From the NCBI GenBank assembly GCA_028023455.1, contig JAQFVV010000031.1, forward strand, positions 7,490,093-7,554,092: DNA of 64,000 nt, read 5' to 3'. Shown here piece by piece: positions 34,966 through 57,640 of this stretch (the stretch's first letter is position 1; each line of letters opens with the position of its first letter). Source of the stretch: Epiperipatus broadwayi. Its lineage: Eukaryota > Onychophora > Udeonychophora > Euonychophora > Peripatidae. The notes beneath the pieces were generated by a model. It saw nothing but the letters and a program-made list of their open reading frames with translations. It did no database searches and had not been told where the DNA came from. A program made the position numbers and the translations under genes.

Positions 34966-36055
34966 GTGTATTGTGTTTAATGTATAGATATAATTTATTT
35001 TCTTTAATATGCCAAAAATCTCCAAACTTGCGAGTTGGAAAATGGGGAAAATAATGGTTTAACTTGGAAAAAACTGGGTTTCATTTAAAATCTATCAATA
35101 AAGTTTTGTTTATATTAAATAGAAATTGCTAGCAAGTTTGGTTTCATTTTTTAAATTCGTTGTGCTTAAAGTCAGTTAAAACTTTTACTGTGGATGAATT
35201 CTGCTAAATTTCCTGCTTTAAATTTGTCTTTAAATTTCTATTTTAAAAAGATCATGAACCTTCACATAATTAATCCATTTATTTTTGCTGTTGCCTGAAG
35301 AGTGAATTCTATTAGTTAATATGTATATGGGAATCAAATTTTAAATATAAATTTTATTAGTTTAATGATATAGAAAAGATTTATTATTCATTACCATTTG
35401 TTAAATGACTCAGGATTGAAAACAGATTATTGCACAAGAGGTTAGACCATTTCCAAGCTTTAAAATAATATTATATGGAAATTATATTATAAAATTTATA
35501 TTGATGTCCAATAACGTTGCTGGCATACATTTTCTTTTATCCTGATATTTTATCTTTTCCATTTCTTTATGTCTTTGTTGTTGTGGACATCGGAAGCCTG
35601 AAGCTCACGTTCTACTTTTCAAAATCATTTGTAATCAGGGACAATACTCCCTGTGCAATGTGAGGCTTGCTGCATATGACCATACATCCGGCTCTGGATT
35701 TCAAACCCAGCCTCTCCATTGATATCGTTCCACCAGTATGCATGGGCATATCAAATCTAAGTTTGTTTCAAATATTCTTTTAAAATGATAAAATATCCAC
35801 ATATCACTATGAGGTCTTATTTTTTTATTGTATGCTAGTACCGTAACTCTGCACTCTAATTTGATCACTGTCTGCCTAGTATTAATAAGTCACAATGACG
35901 TGTTAAAAGATAATGATTCATTTCGTAAAATACATTCAGTATGTTGATTTTAAATCTACTTCGTTCAAAAGCGTTATCGATTCCCATAGATGTAAATCTA
36001 ATTTGAATTAATGATTGTATAATTTATTCTCGTAAATACAGCACATTGTTTGTTT

Positions 36056-36057
<2 letters not shown>
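34966..36057. other. Sequence without recognised gene; GC-richer island at 35570-35760
   Basis: The island stands out in base composition. On the minus strand it contains 'gggtttgaaatccagagcc', near a tRNA B-box in form but with no A-box at the right distance. It may be a SINE relic or old exon. Confidence 0.35.

Positions 36058-36148
<91 letters not shown>
36058..36148. repeat. (TA)n microsatellite, ~45 units
   Basis: Uninterrupted TA run. Confidence 0.97.
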
Positions 36149-36150
<2 letters not shown>

Positions 36151-36466
36151 CAAAGACATCGTTTCCAAACAATGTGAATAAAAGTACATATAATGGTTTT
36201 CATTTGTATATTTTGCCTGTTTATCAAATAAATCATTTACTACTAAACCTATCATGACCTTTTATATTTATTTTAGGCATCCACAATGTCCTGTTAGTAA
36301 AATGTTATTAAATTTGCATATTAACTCTGCACAAGTTATAATACACTCCATAAAATTATATTCATTAAATAAATAATATAAAGAGGAATTTATAAAAACA
36401 AATCCCCAAGTTTTGTAAATGTATAATATCATTCCCAGCATGAAACACTTTTGTAATATATATATA

Positions 36467-36523
36467 TACCATTTTCCATATCAATATAAATATATATATA
36501 TATATACCATTTTCCATATCAAT
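36467..36523. repeat. 19-bp direct repeat flanking a TA run
   Basis: taccattttccatatcaat at 36467-36485 and 36505-36523 with AT-rich spacer. Slippage or a target-site duplication around a lost insert are both possible. Confidence 0.85.
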
Positions 36524-36916
36524 TAAATATATATTTCATGTAACCCGTGGTTTGTTGTTGAATTATTATTTTCTAATTAGTAATTAGAACTATTTTCTTT
36601 AGATAATAACTTAGCATTAATAAATATAACTTTCAAAAATGTAATTCCTGGGCTACTCTGATATCGATCATCATCATCAGTCTGATCTTATGCTCTACCA
36701 CTTTGATTCCAGGCCCAGAACAAAATAATTGTACTGTATTATTAGGATTGTTGTTCATTGGGTCAGAGATTCAAAGAATAGGCAAATAAGTTAGAATTCA
36801 GGATTGCTTCTGACCTATGTATCTCGAGCATGATTGGATTCGAGGTACTTTTGCTTAAGATTTGAATCTTGTTAAGTGAGCATACTATTGACTGGTACTA
36901 TATATATATATATATA

Positions 36917-37735
<819 letters not shown>

Positions 37736-37740
37736 AATTT

Positions 37741-37790
37741 ATTAAATAACACAATATATATATATATATATATATATTGTATTATTTAAT
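37741..37790. repeat. 16-bp inverted repeat around a TA run
   Basis: attaaataacacaata and tattgtattatttaat (one mismatch to the complement) flank the TA run, forming a potential cruciform. A second TA run follows at 37799-37830. Confidence 0.8.
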
Positions 37791-37792
37791 TA

Positions 37793-37830
<38 letters not shown>

Positions 37831-37832
<2 letters not shown>

Positions 37833-38686
37833 AAAATGTTTTAAATAAATTAATTACCTTTTATATAAGATTATTTCAAAATTTTGTATAACAATGCTTA
37901 ATCTATAAATAAAATTATCTATTGTAATAAAAAGATAAGCATTGTTCAGAGAAGTCATGTAATGAAACTAATTAGCATGATATGTAAAAATGTTTGAGTT
38001 TAAGTTCTACTTAATTTTATTTAATTGATTAAGAATCTGGCTTATTAATTGATTAATGACCTGATTATTTTGAGATGATAATCTTGAAAATTGTAGAAAA
38101 ATTTGTATAATAGAACAATAGAACAAATTGATATAAAATGTTCCTTAAATATATTGTCTTATTTTTAAACTAGGAGAAAATGTTCAAAAAGCATTCAAAC
38201 TAAGAAAAAATATCCAGAAAGCATTCCAAGCTAGTCAGAAACTATTCAGAAACCATTTATTTACTAATTCATTCATGTGAAGCATTCCTTGATTGTTTTG
38301 GGTGGCAACCCAAACTCTTGCCATTTCTTTCATTAAAATTAGTGATATGTCACCCACACATTTAACAAGAAGCCTAAAGTAGTATAGTGAATTGATTAAA
38401 ATTTGCTAATTATGTTTGCAAAATTTGCAGGAATAAGCATCTCCCCAAAATGAACTTTCCTCATTCAACATGTCATGAATTCAGAAATCCTTAGAAAACT
38501 GACTTCCTAAGGACAACACTCAAATTAGACATTACTCTGTTTAAAAAATGATAATGATCAAATGGACTTATGTAGCTTCATTTTCTGTCAATAGCAGGAA
38601 GCTAAAGCTAGAACCCTGAATGGTTTAGTGGTAATATAAATGTTTTCTTTTTTGTATATGCAAATATTTTTTTATTAATCATAATA
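37831..38686. other. AT-rich sequence without recognised feature
   Basis: A short internal direct repeat is visible ('aaactaggagaaaatgttcaaaaagcattca' against 'aaactaagaaaaaatatccagaaagcattcc', in part, 38168-38230). No gene recognised. Confidence 0.5.
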
Positions 38687-38696
38687 AGAGATTTAA

Positions 38697-38730
<34 letters not shown>

Positions 38731-38740
38731 TTAAATCTCT
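38687..38740. repeat. 13-bp perfect inverted repeat around a TA run
   Basis: agagatttaagta on the left and tacttaaatctct on the right of the TA run. Confidence 0.88.
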
Positions 38741-40151
38741 ATATATATATATATAAATATTATTTTATGCATCAGTCATATATGAATGTTTTATTGATTC
38801 TTTTAATGCATTTTAATTTAGAATTTATGATGTTTAAAAAAATTAGCTATAAAAGAAATTCTCTGTCGGTTTTAAATGTGGTCTTAATTTTAAAATAAAG
38901 ATATTGTTATTGTAGAATAATTTCATCTCTCTCCTCTTATTATTTCTTTTTTAAGTAAACTAATCAGAAGTTCAACTTCTCATTACAAGATTTTAAAAAA
39001 GATGGTAATAAGGATTATAATAAACTTTTTATATTACTTAGCATTAATCAATTTATTTTATGTGCATGTGATTTGATTTTTAGATTGATTAGAACATTTT
39101 AATGCTTCTACATAATGTCTGTATACAAGTATACATCTACTTGTGTGTGTAGACTTAAATCTCATACGTATGAATACCACTTATTTTATAGGACTACCAC
39201 TCATTTTATAGGACTTTTTACCACTTGACTGGGGTAGCAAAGTATTTAACCAGTCACTATTTATTATTATTATTTTATTTCCTCTGGTAGCCCAGATTGT
39301 CTACTACTTTAAGTGCAGTCTATTTACTCAGACATTAATTATATTTGGCATAGCTACTATATCCACATTGGTTGTTATTATTACTAAATATTGTCAAATT
39401 CATCAGAGCCTCTGACCACAACATATTGATTAGGCTGAAATTTGTTGAAACTATGGCTACCAATTACTGAACGATCTTATTGCTTGATTTTGCATAGTAA
39501 ACTTAAAAAGAGCTTATTATGCTTTTTTCGCATTGAATAACCCATCTATTTTATTTATAATTATTAGGTTGTTATTGTCACACACATGGGTCGTTATCAA
39601 CAGTACATATATCCATAATTATCGAATGAGAGAAATTGAATCTTTTATTTCTTTCTTATTAAAAATTATTCACATATAATGTTCAAACTATTTTATAAAA
39701 TGCTGTTAAAAGATTATTTTATTCTTATTGAAGTAATTAATTAGGGGATCAATTTAGCTAAGAATAATACTGTACTTTCTTGAAACATTCATAGATGCCA
39801 TATTAATTAATTTTATGACTTTCCAAATTTTTCTTTTAATTATATTAACATTATTATTATATTTATTAAATAAATTTGGCTGAGGTTTTTTTCCCAGTGT
39901 CTGTCTATCAATTGTTTAATAATTGTGAGTCTCATACTCTACGCTGAGCTAATGTCAGAGGCAGGTAATTTATTTTATGTCAGGATGCTCATCATCTTTA
40001 GTGAATATTTTCTAGATTCATCAAATAGCTTAGGAAGGTACTGGGTATTGTACTGAAACGTCATCTATTTAGTTATTTTACTTCATGAAATATTCTGAAA
40101 ATATTAATAAATATGAAGTCATCATTGATGAATGAAAATATTAAAATTAAG

Positions 40152-40179
<28 letters not shown>
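38741..40179. other. Sequence without recognised gene; possible tRNA-Lys-like SINE relic
   Basis: On the minus strand at about 39965-39915, 'attagctcagcgtagagtatgagact' (cited in parts: ttagctcagcg, tagagtatgagact) resembles the D-arm and anticodon-arm start of tRNA-Lys. The 3' half, including the B-box, is lost. tRNA-Lys-derived SINEs are known from molluscs. The rest shows nothing recognised. Confidence 0.3.
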
Positions 40180-40182
<3 letters not shown>

Positions 40183-40236
40183 AAATACAGGCATTCTTCC
40201 TATATATATATAATATGTGAAATACAGGCATTCTTC
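40180..40236. repeat. 20-bp direct repeat around a TA run
   Basis: gtgaaatacaggcattcttc at 40180-40199 and 40217-40236, after a (TG)n run at 40163-40180. Confidence 0.9.

Positions 40237-41174
<938 letters not shown>

Positions 41175-41249
<75 letters not shown>
41175..41249. repeat. (TA)n microsatellite, ~37 units
   Basis: TA run at the left edge of FB1 copy 2. Confidence 0.96.
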
Positions 41250-41255
<6 letters not shown>

Positions 41256-41485
41256 GCAGGTTCATACGTGTTAAAAACTTTTAATATTAATAAACTGACG
41301 TTTCGACTTGGTCACACAAACCATCCACAGAGTTAGAAAATGTAGAAAGGCTCTGTGGGTGGCTTGTGTGACAAAGTCGAAACGTCAGTATATTAATATT
41401 AAAAGTTTTTAACACGGATGAACCAGCAAAATATGTATTTTATATATTTAACCTGTGCAAATCTTCGTTTTAACATTTTAATATA
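41250..41485. mobile_element. FB1 foldback element, copy 2
   Basis: Arms about 41265-41327 and 41350-41420 are inverted: 'ttaatattaataaactgacg' / 'cgtcagtatattaatattaa', and 'gtttcgacttggtcacacaa' / 'ttgtgtgacaaagtcgaaac'. The tail 'gatgaaccagcaaaatatgt...aacctgtgcaaatcttcg' is shared with the copies at 26.4 and 50.5 kb, and it is bounded by TA runs. Confidence 0.82.
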
Positions 41486-41519
41486 TATATATATATATAA
41501 TATACAATATAAATGTATT

Positions 41520-42046
41520 ACTTAATAACTCTAAAATTCAAAATCCAAATTTTAATCAAAATTGTATTATACAGTATATAAATTGATATGTAAATGTGGC
41601 TTAGAATATAGCACTGAATCTAAATGTACATTAGAGAAGGGAAGAAAAGAACATATGCTTTTATATAATAGAATTCAAAAAGAGAAACAATCAAGAAAAG
41701 ATGTAAATAAACCTTCATCTGTTATATTTGATGTTAATAAATCTTGTCAATATGGTTTAAATTTGATTCTAAAAATATAAAAATTATGCAAATTGAATAT
41801 TGCCACAATAAATGTAAGATAAATGAGGCTATGTTGATTTCAAGAAATCGTTAAATGTTAATTAATCGGGAATCATCAAATGTTAAAATAACAGAATTGT
41901 GGGACATTTGAATTGAACTATGGGTATTGTGAAAGGATGTTTTATTTTGAATGATCAATGTTATATAGTTGATAAACACTACAAGATGTATAATCAAAAA
42001 TACTTTTAAAAATAACTATAATTTATGTGAATTTTGCTGTAATTTG

Positions 42047-42048
<2 letters not shown>
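41520..42048 (+). pseudogene. Penelope-like element family P: GIY-YIG endonuclease end plus 3' terminus
   Basis: Plus frame from 41562: VYKLICKCGLEY (Y-strand, with the usual YIG altered to YST), SKCTLEKGRKEHMLLYNRIQ, SVIFDVNKSCQYGLNL to a stop at about 41778. A shifted frame continues IMQIEYCHNKCKINEAMLIS and NRESSNVKITELWD, matching the ends of the other family P copies. The terminus 41930-42048 ('gttatatagttgataaac', 'aaaataactataattta') matches 26250-26357. The RT domain is absent. The loss of the I-G pair in the active strand and a frameshift make it dead. Confidence 0.8.

Positions 42049-42126
<78 letters not shown>
42048..42126. repeat. (TA)n microsatellite, ~39 units
   Basis: TA run following the PLE terminus. 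Confidence 0.97.
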
Positions 42127-42129
<3 letters not shown>

Positions 42130-42248
42130 AAACCATAAAACAATACAATACTTGATTAAATCCAAAATTTTACCAAAATCCTTAAACAACTATGGTTTCA
42201 TCTACTACAAATAGACCTTCTCAAGTGAAAATCAAACTAAAGACAACA
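42127..42248 (-). repeat. TA-bounded 122-bp module, copy 2
   Basis: Homologous and same orientation as 36917-37040. TA runs on both sides (to 42126 and from 42249). Confidence 0.6.
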
Positions 42249-42269
42249 CATATATATATATATATATAT

Positions 42270-46649
<4,380 letters not shown>

Positions 46650-47400
46650 AACAAACAAACCTTCCCAAAATTCTTTTCAAACCCCACCTACCCTTAATAT
46701 CAAAAGAAGTTTTCATAAGATTAATAGCCTCAGAATCAAGGAGTTTTATCATCAAAGTCTCCTTTATTCTTCTTTTTAACTCATTATTTGCATAAAAAAT
46801 AACCGAAGCATTGTTAAACAATATTCTATGACCTGTATTCAATTAATGAATATATAAAGCTGAGTTAATTTACCTATGTATAACTCTACTTATATGAACC
46901 TTAACCCTTTCATTAAGGCTAAATTTACTCAGGCCTACATAAAATTTACCACAACTACATGGAATTTTATAAACAATGCCAGGAATAGACCTACTATCAA
47001 TAGACTGCTTTGAACCATTAGGTAATGAATTCAAATAAGCACTTTTCCTCCATGCAACCTTCATTCCACCTAACAAATGACTATTTTATAAACCAAATTA
47101 TATATTGATGCTTTAAATGGTAAAGACATGTAATCATCATCCTTACCCACAAAATTCTTATCATTCAAATCACGACTATACACATTATTATTAAATACCA
47201 CTTTTTTTAATAACATCATGACTATAACCCAATTCTACATATTCAGCAGCAAATTGACTTCTTTGAATATCAGCATCATTATTAAAATTATTAAGTCTTC
47301 TATTCCGACAACAAAAATTCAACAAAGACATTTTCTTATGTATAATTTCACTAATAAACAAAAATATCTATCAAATGAAGTCAAATTTATTATTTCAGAT
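46650..47400 (-). pseudogene. Penelope-like element family H: linker and GIY-YIG endonuclease
   Basis: Read on the minus strand across shifts: SLLNFCCRNRRLNN (about 47330), SQFAAEYVELGYSHDV, NLVYKNSHLLGGMKVAWRK, SRSIPGIVYKIPC (GIV-Y strand of GIY-YIG), GKFYVGLSKFSLNER (YVG strand), HISRVIHR, a stop, NSALYIH, another stop, [15 protein letters not shown] (GH segment), [14 protein letters not shown] and [20 protein letters not shown] (C-terminus). Same order as the 37.1-kb copy but clearly diverged. It ends at the (TA)n run. RT absent; stops and at least one frameshift. Confidence 0.85.
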
Positions 47401-47664
47401 AAGTAATAATCATTTAATCATATATTTTATGTTGATTTGTGAACATCAGAAAATGCTAAAATGTGAGTGCATGTTGAAAAGGTTAAACAATCTAAGTATT
47501 TCCTAATTAATTAAAGGTTAAATAGGCTAAGTAAATTATGTTAATATATAATATTAAATTTATTTAGCATAAGACTTTATAGTTTAATAATAAAAGCAAA
47601 TTTATTTATTATAAATCAAAATACAAATTTAACAGATTATGGAATATATATTTAGCCAACAGGG

Positions 47665-48500
<836 letters not shown>

Positions 48501-48679
48501 ATGCATTTAAAGATTTTCATGGACATATAGATGTAATTATTAAAATATAGTGTGATTTTTTAATAAAATAATCTAGAAAATATTTCACCTACTAAAACTA
48601 TTAGTGTAATCTGAGACTAATGTCTATGAATTATATTGAGACAATGGTAAAACTGCTTTTAGTGGAATATTTTAATTCA

Positions 48680-49560
48680 TATAATAATTATAAACAATAC
48701 AAAGACAAATTTATATGTGTGGAAATTTGAAGTATAAAATTTTATATAAATTTTCACAAGCAATTAAGTATCATCCACCAAAAGATATGTATTGTCTCAA
48801 TAATACTTATTTTATTTACAATAGTCAATTTTACAAGCTAATAATTGAAACCCCAATGGGGTCTCCCATCTTCAATGCTTTTTTGCCAATTTATTAGGAA
48901 GTATTTGAAATACAAGCTTTAAACTCAGCATTACTCAAACCATCTATCTGGATCAGAAATATTGATGACTCATTTGTTATATTTATTCACATAAAAAAAA
49001 ACTAAATGACTTCCTTTCTCATATTAACAACATACACTCACAAATTAAATCCACTATGGGAAATTATAGAAGATGAAAAAATTTCTTTTCTTAATATTTT
49101 TGTTTCTAAAACAAGCAACAATAATTAATCATCATTTACATATAGTGAATCTACTCATAGTAATAGATATCTAAAAAACATGTCACATCACCATCCAACT
49201 CAAATATTCTCTGTAGCTAATTTTTTACAAAAACATTTTTATTTCCAAAGACATCTGAATTAAGGAGAGAAATCAAACATATATTGGAAGTCTTATTAAT
49301 GAATGGCAAATCTCCTCAAAAAAGAAAAAACAAAAAAAATTTTTTAATACAATATTCATTCCTTATATAAAAGGAATCACAGATAAAATTGGAAAGCTAC
49401 TAAAATGCTATGACATAAAAAAGAATATTTTCTACTGAGCAAAAGATTAATCATATTCTAATTAATCCCTAAGGATATAATTCATCTAGCATCCTAAATA
49501 GTCTATAAATCTTATGTGGCATGTAACCACATATATAAGGAGAAGCAATGGACATATAAA
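48680..49560 (+). pseudogene. Penelope-like element reverse transcriptase palm to linker
   Basis: The only PLE fragment here with the catalytic palm. MYCLNNTYFIYNSQFYKLI then TPMGSPIFNAFLPIY (RT motif 4/B, about 48849-48893), a stop, EVFEIQALNSALLKPS, then SIWIRNIDDSFVIF (motif C; PLEs have YIDD, here N-I-DD, the catalytic aspartates kept at about 48964-48969). After a frame change: ISFLNIFVSK, STHSNRYLKNMSHHHPTQIF and SVANFLQKHFYF (thumb). Then in other frames YIKGITDKIGKLLKCYD-like linker and a very decayed nuclease start near 49490-49560. At least five stops or shifts. Probably the same family as 3655-4380, which starts where this one's thumb lies. Confidence 0.85.
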
Positions 49561-50459
49561 TGCTACAAGATGTTAATACTTTAATGCAGGAAAAAATTCT
49601 CAACATATTCAGCAATTGCTTTCCATGTTTTATATTTTGTCCATTGCATAGACCACCAAATATTCAAATCATATCCTCATCCAATAATCATGATCAAAGT
49701 GCATTTAGAGAACCTATAAAATTTTGACAAACAATAACTGCACTAATAAAAATGTAATGAAGCAATATAAGTATCAAATATTTGCAAAAGTTTTTTAAAG
49801 CAAATAAATATAAAAATATATGGCTACATGTAAATCAGATTATTCAACAATGACATGATGCAACAACCATGTGTAACAATTCTATATACTACATGCATGG
49901 AATTATCACTACATATTTTTATCACAGGTGAGGATAAGTAATGTCTTGACAAAACATTGGTGATAAATATATTTTATCTATTAAATATGGGTTAATCCCA
50001 AAAACATGCTTCATAATATATATATATATATATGTGTGTGTGTATGTATGTATATGTATATATATATATATATATAAAGATTTTTTTCAGACTTATAGAT
50101 GAGGATGTTAAAATATGATGGAGATATTTTCATGTAATAATTAGATAAAATTTCAACTGCAATGTGAATAATAATCAATAACCAATCAAAATTTGCACTG
50201 CAAGCTGTACTATATGATTTAGAAATAGCTATAAAATTAATCTGATTAATGTTAAGTTAGAAATAGAAGCATTATTAACTTAATATATAAGTCACAATAA
50301 CAAAATTGCAGTATCATGTAATACTATTGTTTATTATAACAACAAATCGTCAGTATCATATATTACTATGGTACATTATAATTTATGCTTGTATTGTTTT
50401 ATTCCATTTGCAATGATATATATATATATATATATATCTTCGTTTTAACATATATATAT
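49561..50459. other. AT-rich sequence without recognised feature
   Basis: A (TG)/(TA) compound run lies at 50018-50076 and TA runs near 50417-50436. No gene recognised. Confidence 0.5.
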
Positions 50460-50658
50460 ATAAAACATGTTTTGCAGGTTCATCCATATAAACCCTCAAT
50501 TGGGAAATGAAAACTATATAGTTGTATATACTATACAGTTTTCATTTCCCAGTTGAGGGCTTGTCTGATCAAGTCAAAGTGTTGGAATTTTTGAAGTAAA
50601 ATCTTACACGGGTGAACCGCAAAATATATATTTTTATATCTGAATTTCTTAAAAACAT

Positions 50659-50680
<22 letters not shown>
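50460..50680. mobile_element. FB1 foldback element, copy 3 (rearranged)
   Basis: A new hairpin 'accctcaattgggaaatgaaaac' / 'gttttcatttcccagttgagggc' (in part, 50491-50570) replaces the usual arm. Then comes the FB1 right arm and tail 'ctgatcaagtcaaagtgttgg ... gtgaaccgcaaaatatat' (in part). A detached tail piece 'cttcgttttaaca' sits between TA runs at 50438-50451. Confidence 0.7.

Positions 50681-50756
<76 letters not shown>
50663..50756. repeat. (TA)n microsatellites
   Basis: TA runs 50663-50694 and 50704-50746 around 'gaaatgttta', followed by 'tgtgccattaca', which is reminiscent of an LTR start. Confidence 0.92.
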
Positions 50757-54369
<3,613 letters not shown>

Positions 54370-54440
54370 CTTAAAGATGTCTTGATAACAGATTGAGATT
54401 GTTGATTTTAGTGATATTGGTATTGTTTAAGTGTTGTTTG
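54370..54440. repeat. TA-bounded 70-bp module, copy 2
   Basis: Inverted relative to 41106-41174; see that entry. TA run on its left only. Confidence 0.55.
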
Positions 54441-56439
54441 CTTTTCTGTGTTTATATATTTAATTAAATAAAATGATAAAGAATTTATAGACTGAAGCAA
54501 TGCCAATTATAATGAGACTCTTAAATATAAAATTTTCCAATTAAATACACCAAAAACACAGTAACCTGAGCATACAGTCACACAGTCATACGTAGTGCAA
54601 ATAATTGTTAGGGAACAGTTTAGATTGTGAAATATGAGTCATACTTTACCTTGCCATAGTTTTTTTTTTTCAGCTACCTAAAAAAAAAAAAAAACGTTGA
54701 TTAAAAGAGTTAGTTTACCAAAACATATTAAAAACTACATTTATTACTAATAATAAATAGTTAAAACGCAGATTTTATGTAACAAATAAAAAATAATTAA
54801 AATTGTTTATTTTTGTTGAAATCTTTCTTATTTGAATATACCTGAAAACGCTAAGGCATGAAAAAATATTTGAACGAAAATAAAGCCGTTTATTTCCCCC
54901 CTATTTAAAAAATATTAACCTTTAAGGGATGTGCATAAATTTCGTTTGCTTTTTGACTTTTCTCCCTTACTTTCCTTCCGAACGAAAAATAAATTTCCTG
55001 TGACTTAATCTACCCATTTATTTAAAAAAACTATAAAAATTAAAAGAAAGAAAATGAAAAAAAAACAACTTGCAAATATTATACGAAATATTTACTATGT
55101 CATTATAAATATATATTTATACGTTCTATCAAATGAAAAACTTATAGCAATGTTTTACTGTTGTGTTTATTTAAGCTCAGAATAAATGCAAACTCGCACA
55201 AGCACGATTAAATATTTATTAATCTTATATACTATATGTATTTACAGTATATTTTAGATACAACATCTGCTATGCCATTTGCCTTATATGTTGGCTAGGT
55301 ATATCGCTGGCTGCTGTGAAACTACTGATGCAATTATTGAATCAAGAAACTTCAGGTACTCTTCTCAGTGTACCTAACACGTCCACATTTACTGTGGCTG
55401 CTAGTGTCATGTATAGTTATGGTAACACTTCCAGTTATATGTGACAACTTGCCCCATGTCAGGTTTAATATCATTTAGTAGTTTCCAATTCGATGTGAAA
55501 TTGCTTACTGTTATAACCATGTCATATACAATGTGTTTACTTCTGCTCAGCTCTGGTAGTTATTTAGCTGTTATCTGGTATTACCTCAAATTGGAGTATC
55601 TATTTAGAGCAGAACCTTTCTAAATGGAAGCAATTTGATTCACTAATTATTATCATCTACTGACATATTTCTGCCGACTATTTATATTTTCATTGGACTG
55701 TAACTACAATGAATGTTGAATTCTACCAAGATAAAATTGAATCAGGACAAATACATTATATGAAGGTAAATTGAGGTATAACACTTATGTTACAATCCCT
55801 CTATGTTTTTGGATCAAAATATTAATAAAAATACCATATTATCTGTAGCATTATTATTCTGCACGTTAATTATATACCTTATCTATACATTTAAAATAAT
55901 TGGAAATTGAGAAGATGCAGTACACCTTATTCGATGACTATGTATTTTTTTACTCACCCATATTCTTTATGATATCACATTTTTCATATTTTCTTATTAT
56001 TGCTAAAAGAATTGTTCTTCCAAATTAACATTTTGTTATACACTTTTAAGCATTTATTTTCATTCCCAGATTTTCTTGTTAATTCGTCCTTAATATATCA
56101 TTATTAATTCTTGTTGTACCATTTAAAAAAAGTATTGATATTATATTATTTTAAATTAATCATTATAAAATTATTTCACATTCCTTCTATTCTTTACTTA
56201 TTGTCATCTCAATCGAAAACCACTGTTAAACTGTTGTTTGTTCTATATCAGTTATCTTTCTAGCAGTACTTAAAATAATTAATTATATTCTTATTCATTT
56301 CAATCAAGATTGCATCATTTTCTTAGTATGTGAATATTTAAAAGTATTTGCAGGTTGTAATTTAAATTTTATAGGATATTATAGATATTTAGAAATATTA
56401 ACTTTTAATTTTTTTATTAGTCATTCATTAGCCCAGAGA
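54441..56439. other. AT-rich sequence; GC-richer block 55255-55640
   Basis: The block contains no recognised domain. Its left edge ('caaactcgcacaagcacgattaaatatttatt', in part) resembles in layout the 43140-43210 segment ('gaactcgacacac...aaatttattta'), hinting at a shared but decayed LTR end. Confidence 0.35.
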
Positions 56440-56674
56440 CTGTCCAATAATAAATACTATATCTGTAGTGTAATTTACATTACTCCAATCTCATGCAAGA
56501 TAAGGAATTATTTTTATATGCTTTTAATATCTTGTGGAGGGATATAATCATAAACATATGTGCAAAAACATGACAAAAATATCTATAATTTCCAAGATGT
56601 ACATTTCACACTCAGCCAACATTTATCAGTTAATCCAGAAAGCAATCCCTTACACATATTTGGGTCATTGTTCA

Positions 56675-56676
<2 letters not shown>
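56440..56676. repeat. R3-family single unit
   Basis: 'agtgtaatttacattac', 'atataatcataaacatatg', 'caagatgtacatttcac' align with the forward units at 15283-15900. The ribozyme-like core on the minus strand reads CTGATAA (G8 lost). It is cut by a TA run at its right edge. Confidence 0.65.
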
Positions 56677-56724
<48 letters not shown>

Positions 56725-56730
56725 ACATTG

Positions 56731-56766
<36 letters not shown>
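56677..56766. repeat. (TA)n microsatellites around 'ggacattgattt'
   Basis: TA runs 56677-56722 and 56735-56766. Confidence 0.95.
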
Positions 56767-56769
<3 letters not shown>

Positions 56770-57203
56770 TCAATGTCTGTATTCCAATTATAATAAAATA
56801 TATATAATTAATCAAAACAATGCAATAATTAATACAGTAAAATATTTTACAAACAAATATATAATGTAACTTGTAACTATGGTTTTGATTTTGATTTTAA
56901 TAAAGTTAAGATTTTGTGTATTGAAAGAAATAATAATAAACACAAAATTAAAGAAGCTATGATAATAAAAAGTGAAAAGCATCATTTGATAAATAGACAG
57001 ATTGCCAATATAAAAATTAATGAATTGTGGGAAAATTGATGTATGATATATTACTTTTTGTTTACATTTGTAACAGTTTTTTTGTGATACAATTTGAATC
57101 TAGTTGATAACGACTACATAGATAATTGAAAGTACTTCTATTAAATTGTGGTATATATTTGTTTTAAAATATTTTTTACTATATTAATTATTGCATTGTT
57201 TTG

Positions 57204-57205
<2 letters not shown>
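56767..57205 (+). pseudogene. Penelope-like element family P: inverted termini with endonuclease end
   Basis: The left terminus ('taatcaatgtctgtattcca', then 'cagtaaaatatttta') equals the left end at 17704-17790. Then the plus strand encodes FDFDFNKVKILCIERN, KIKEAM and INRQIANIKINELWE to a stop at about 57037. The right terminus 57085-57200 mirrors the left, with TTGATAA, stem GACTA-...-TAATT and AGTACT as in the 18.3-kb copy. An internal deletion removed the first half of the nuclease. Bounded by TA runs on both sides. Confidence 0.78.

Positions 57206-57271
<66 letters not shown>
57206..57271. repeat. (TA)n microsatellite, ~33 units
   Basis: Uninterrupted TA run. Confidence 0.96.
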
Positions 57272-57273
<2 letters not shown>

Positions 57274-57425
57274 ACCACTAGATGGAGCTTTACCAATAGC
57301 CCACAATCAAGCTTTGCTTACAAAAATGCTGAGAGATATAGAATTTAATACCTCTCTCAGCATTTGTGTAAACAAAGCTTGATTGTGATCTATTGGTAAA
57401 GCTTCATCTAGTGATCATTAAACGC
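57272..57425. repeat. R2-related hairpin, ~65-bp arms
   Basis: 'accactagatggagctttacc' start (in part) and 'ggtaaagcttcatctagtgat' end, with 'aatgctgagagatat' / 'acctctctcagcattt' at the tip. The arm is the first part of an R2 unit. Confidence 0.82.
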
Positions 57426-57577
57426 AAGCTATAGCAAGTCACGAAATTTATAACTTGTTTTTTATCATATATATATATATATATATATATGATTACTAGA
57501 TGGAGCTTACCAATAACTCTAATCAAGCTTTATTTTATAAGTGATGAAAGAGAAAAAACTCAAAGTCTCTATTGAAA

Positions 57578-57640
57578 AGTCCCTATCTCCAATCCAATTG
57601 GTTTCAAGCTTATGGCTCACCTCAGTGAATCACTGGGACT
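57578..57640 (-). ncRNA. Hammerhead-like fold in R2 unit 1
   Basis: Minus strand: AGTCCC...TCA, CTGAGGT, stem II GAGC-CATAA-GCTT, GAAA, CC-AATT-GG, then GGGACT closing stem I with AGTCCC. The triplet site is mutated (GAT for GTC). Confidence 0.45.

Noticed and set aside
16195-36690. Other CTGATGA strings, for example at 4333, 5036, 31427, 36673 and 39407
   Set aside because: No GAAA at the right distance with pairable stems; at 5036 a stem is possible but lies in PLE coding sequence and lacks stem I and III.
36690-36720. Minus-strand 'agtggtagagca', tRNA-like
   Set aside because: An A-box-like match with no B-box downstream on the same strand.
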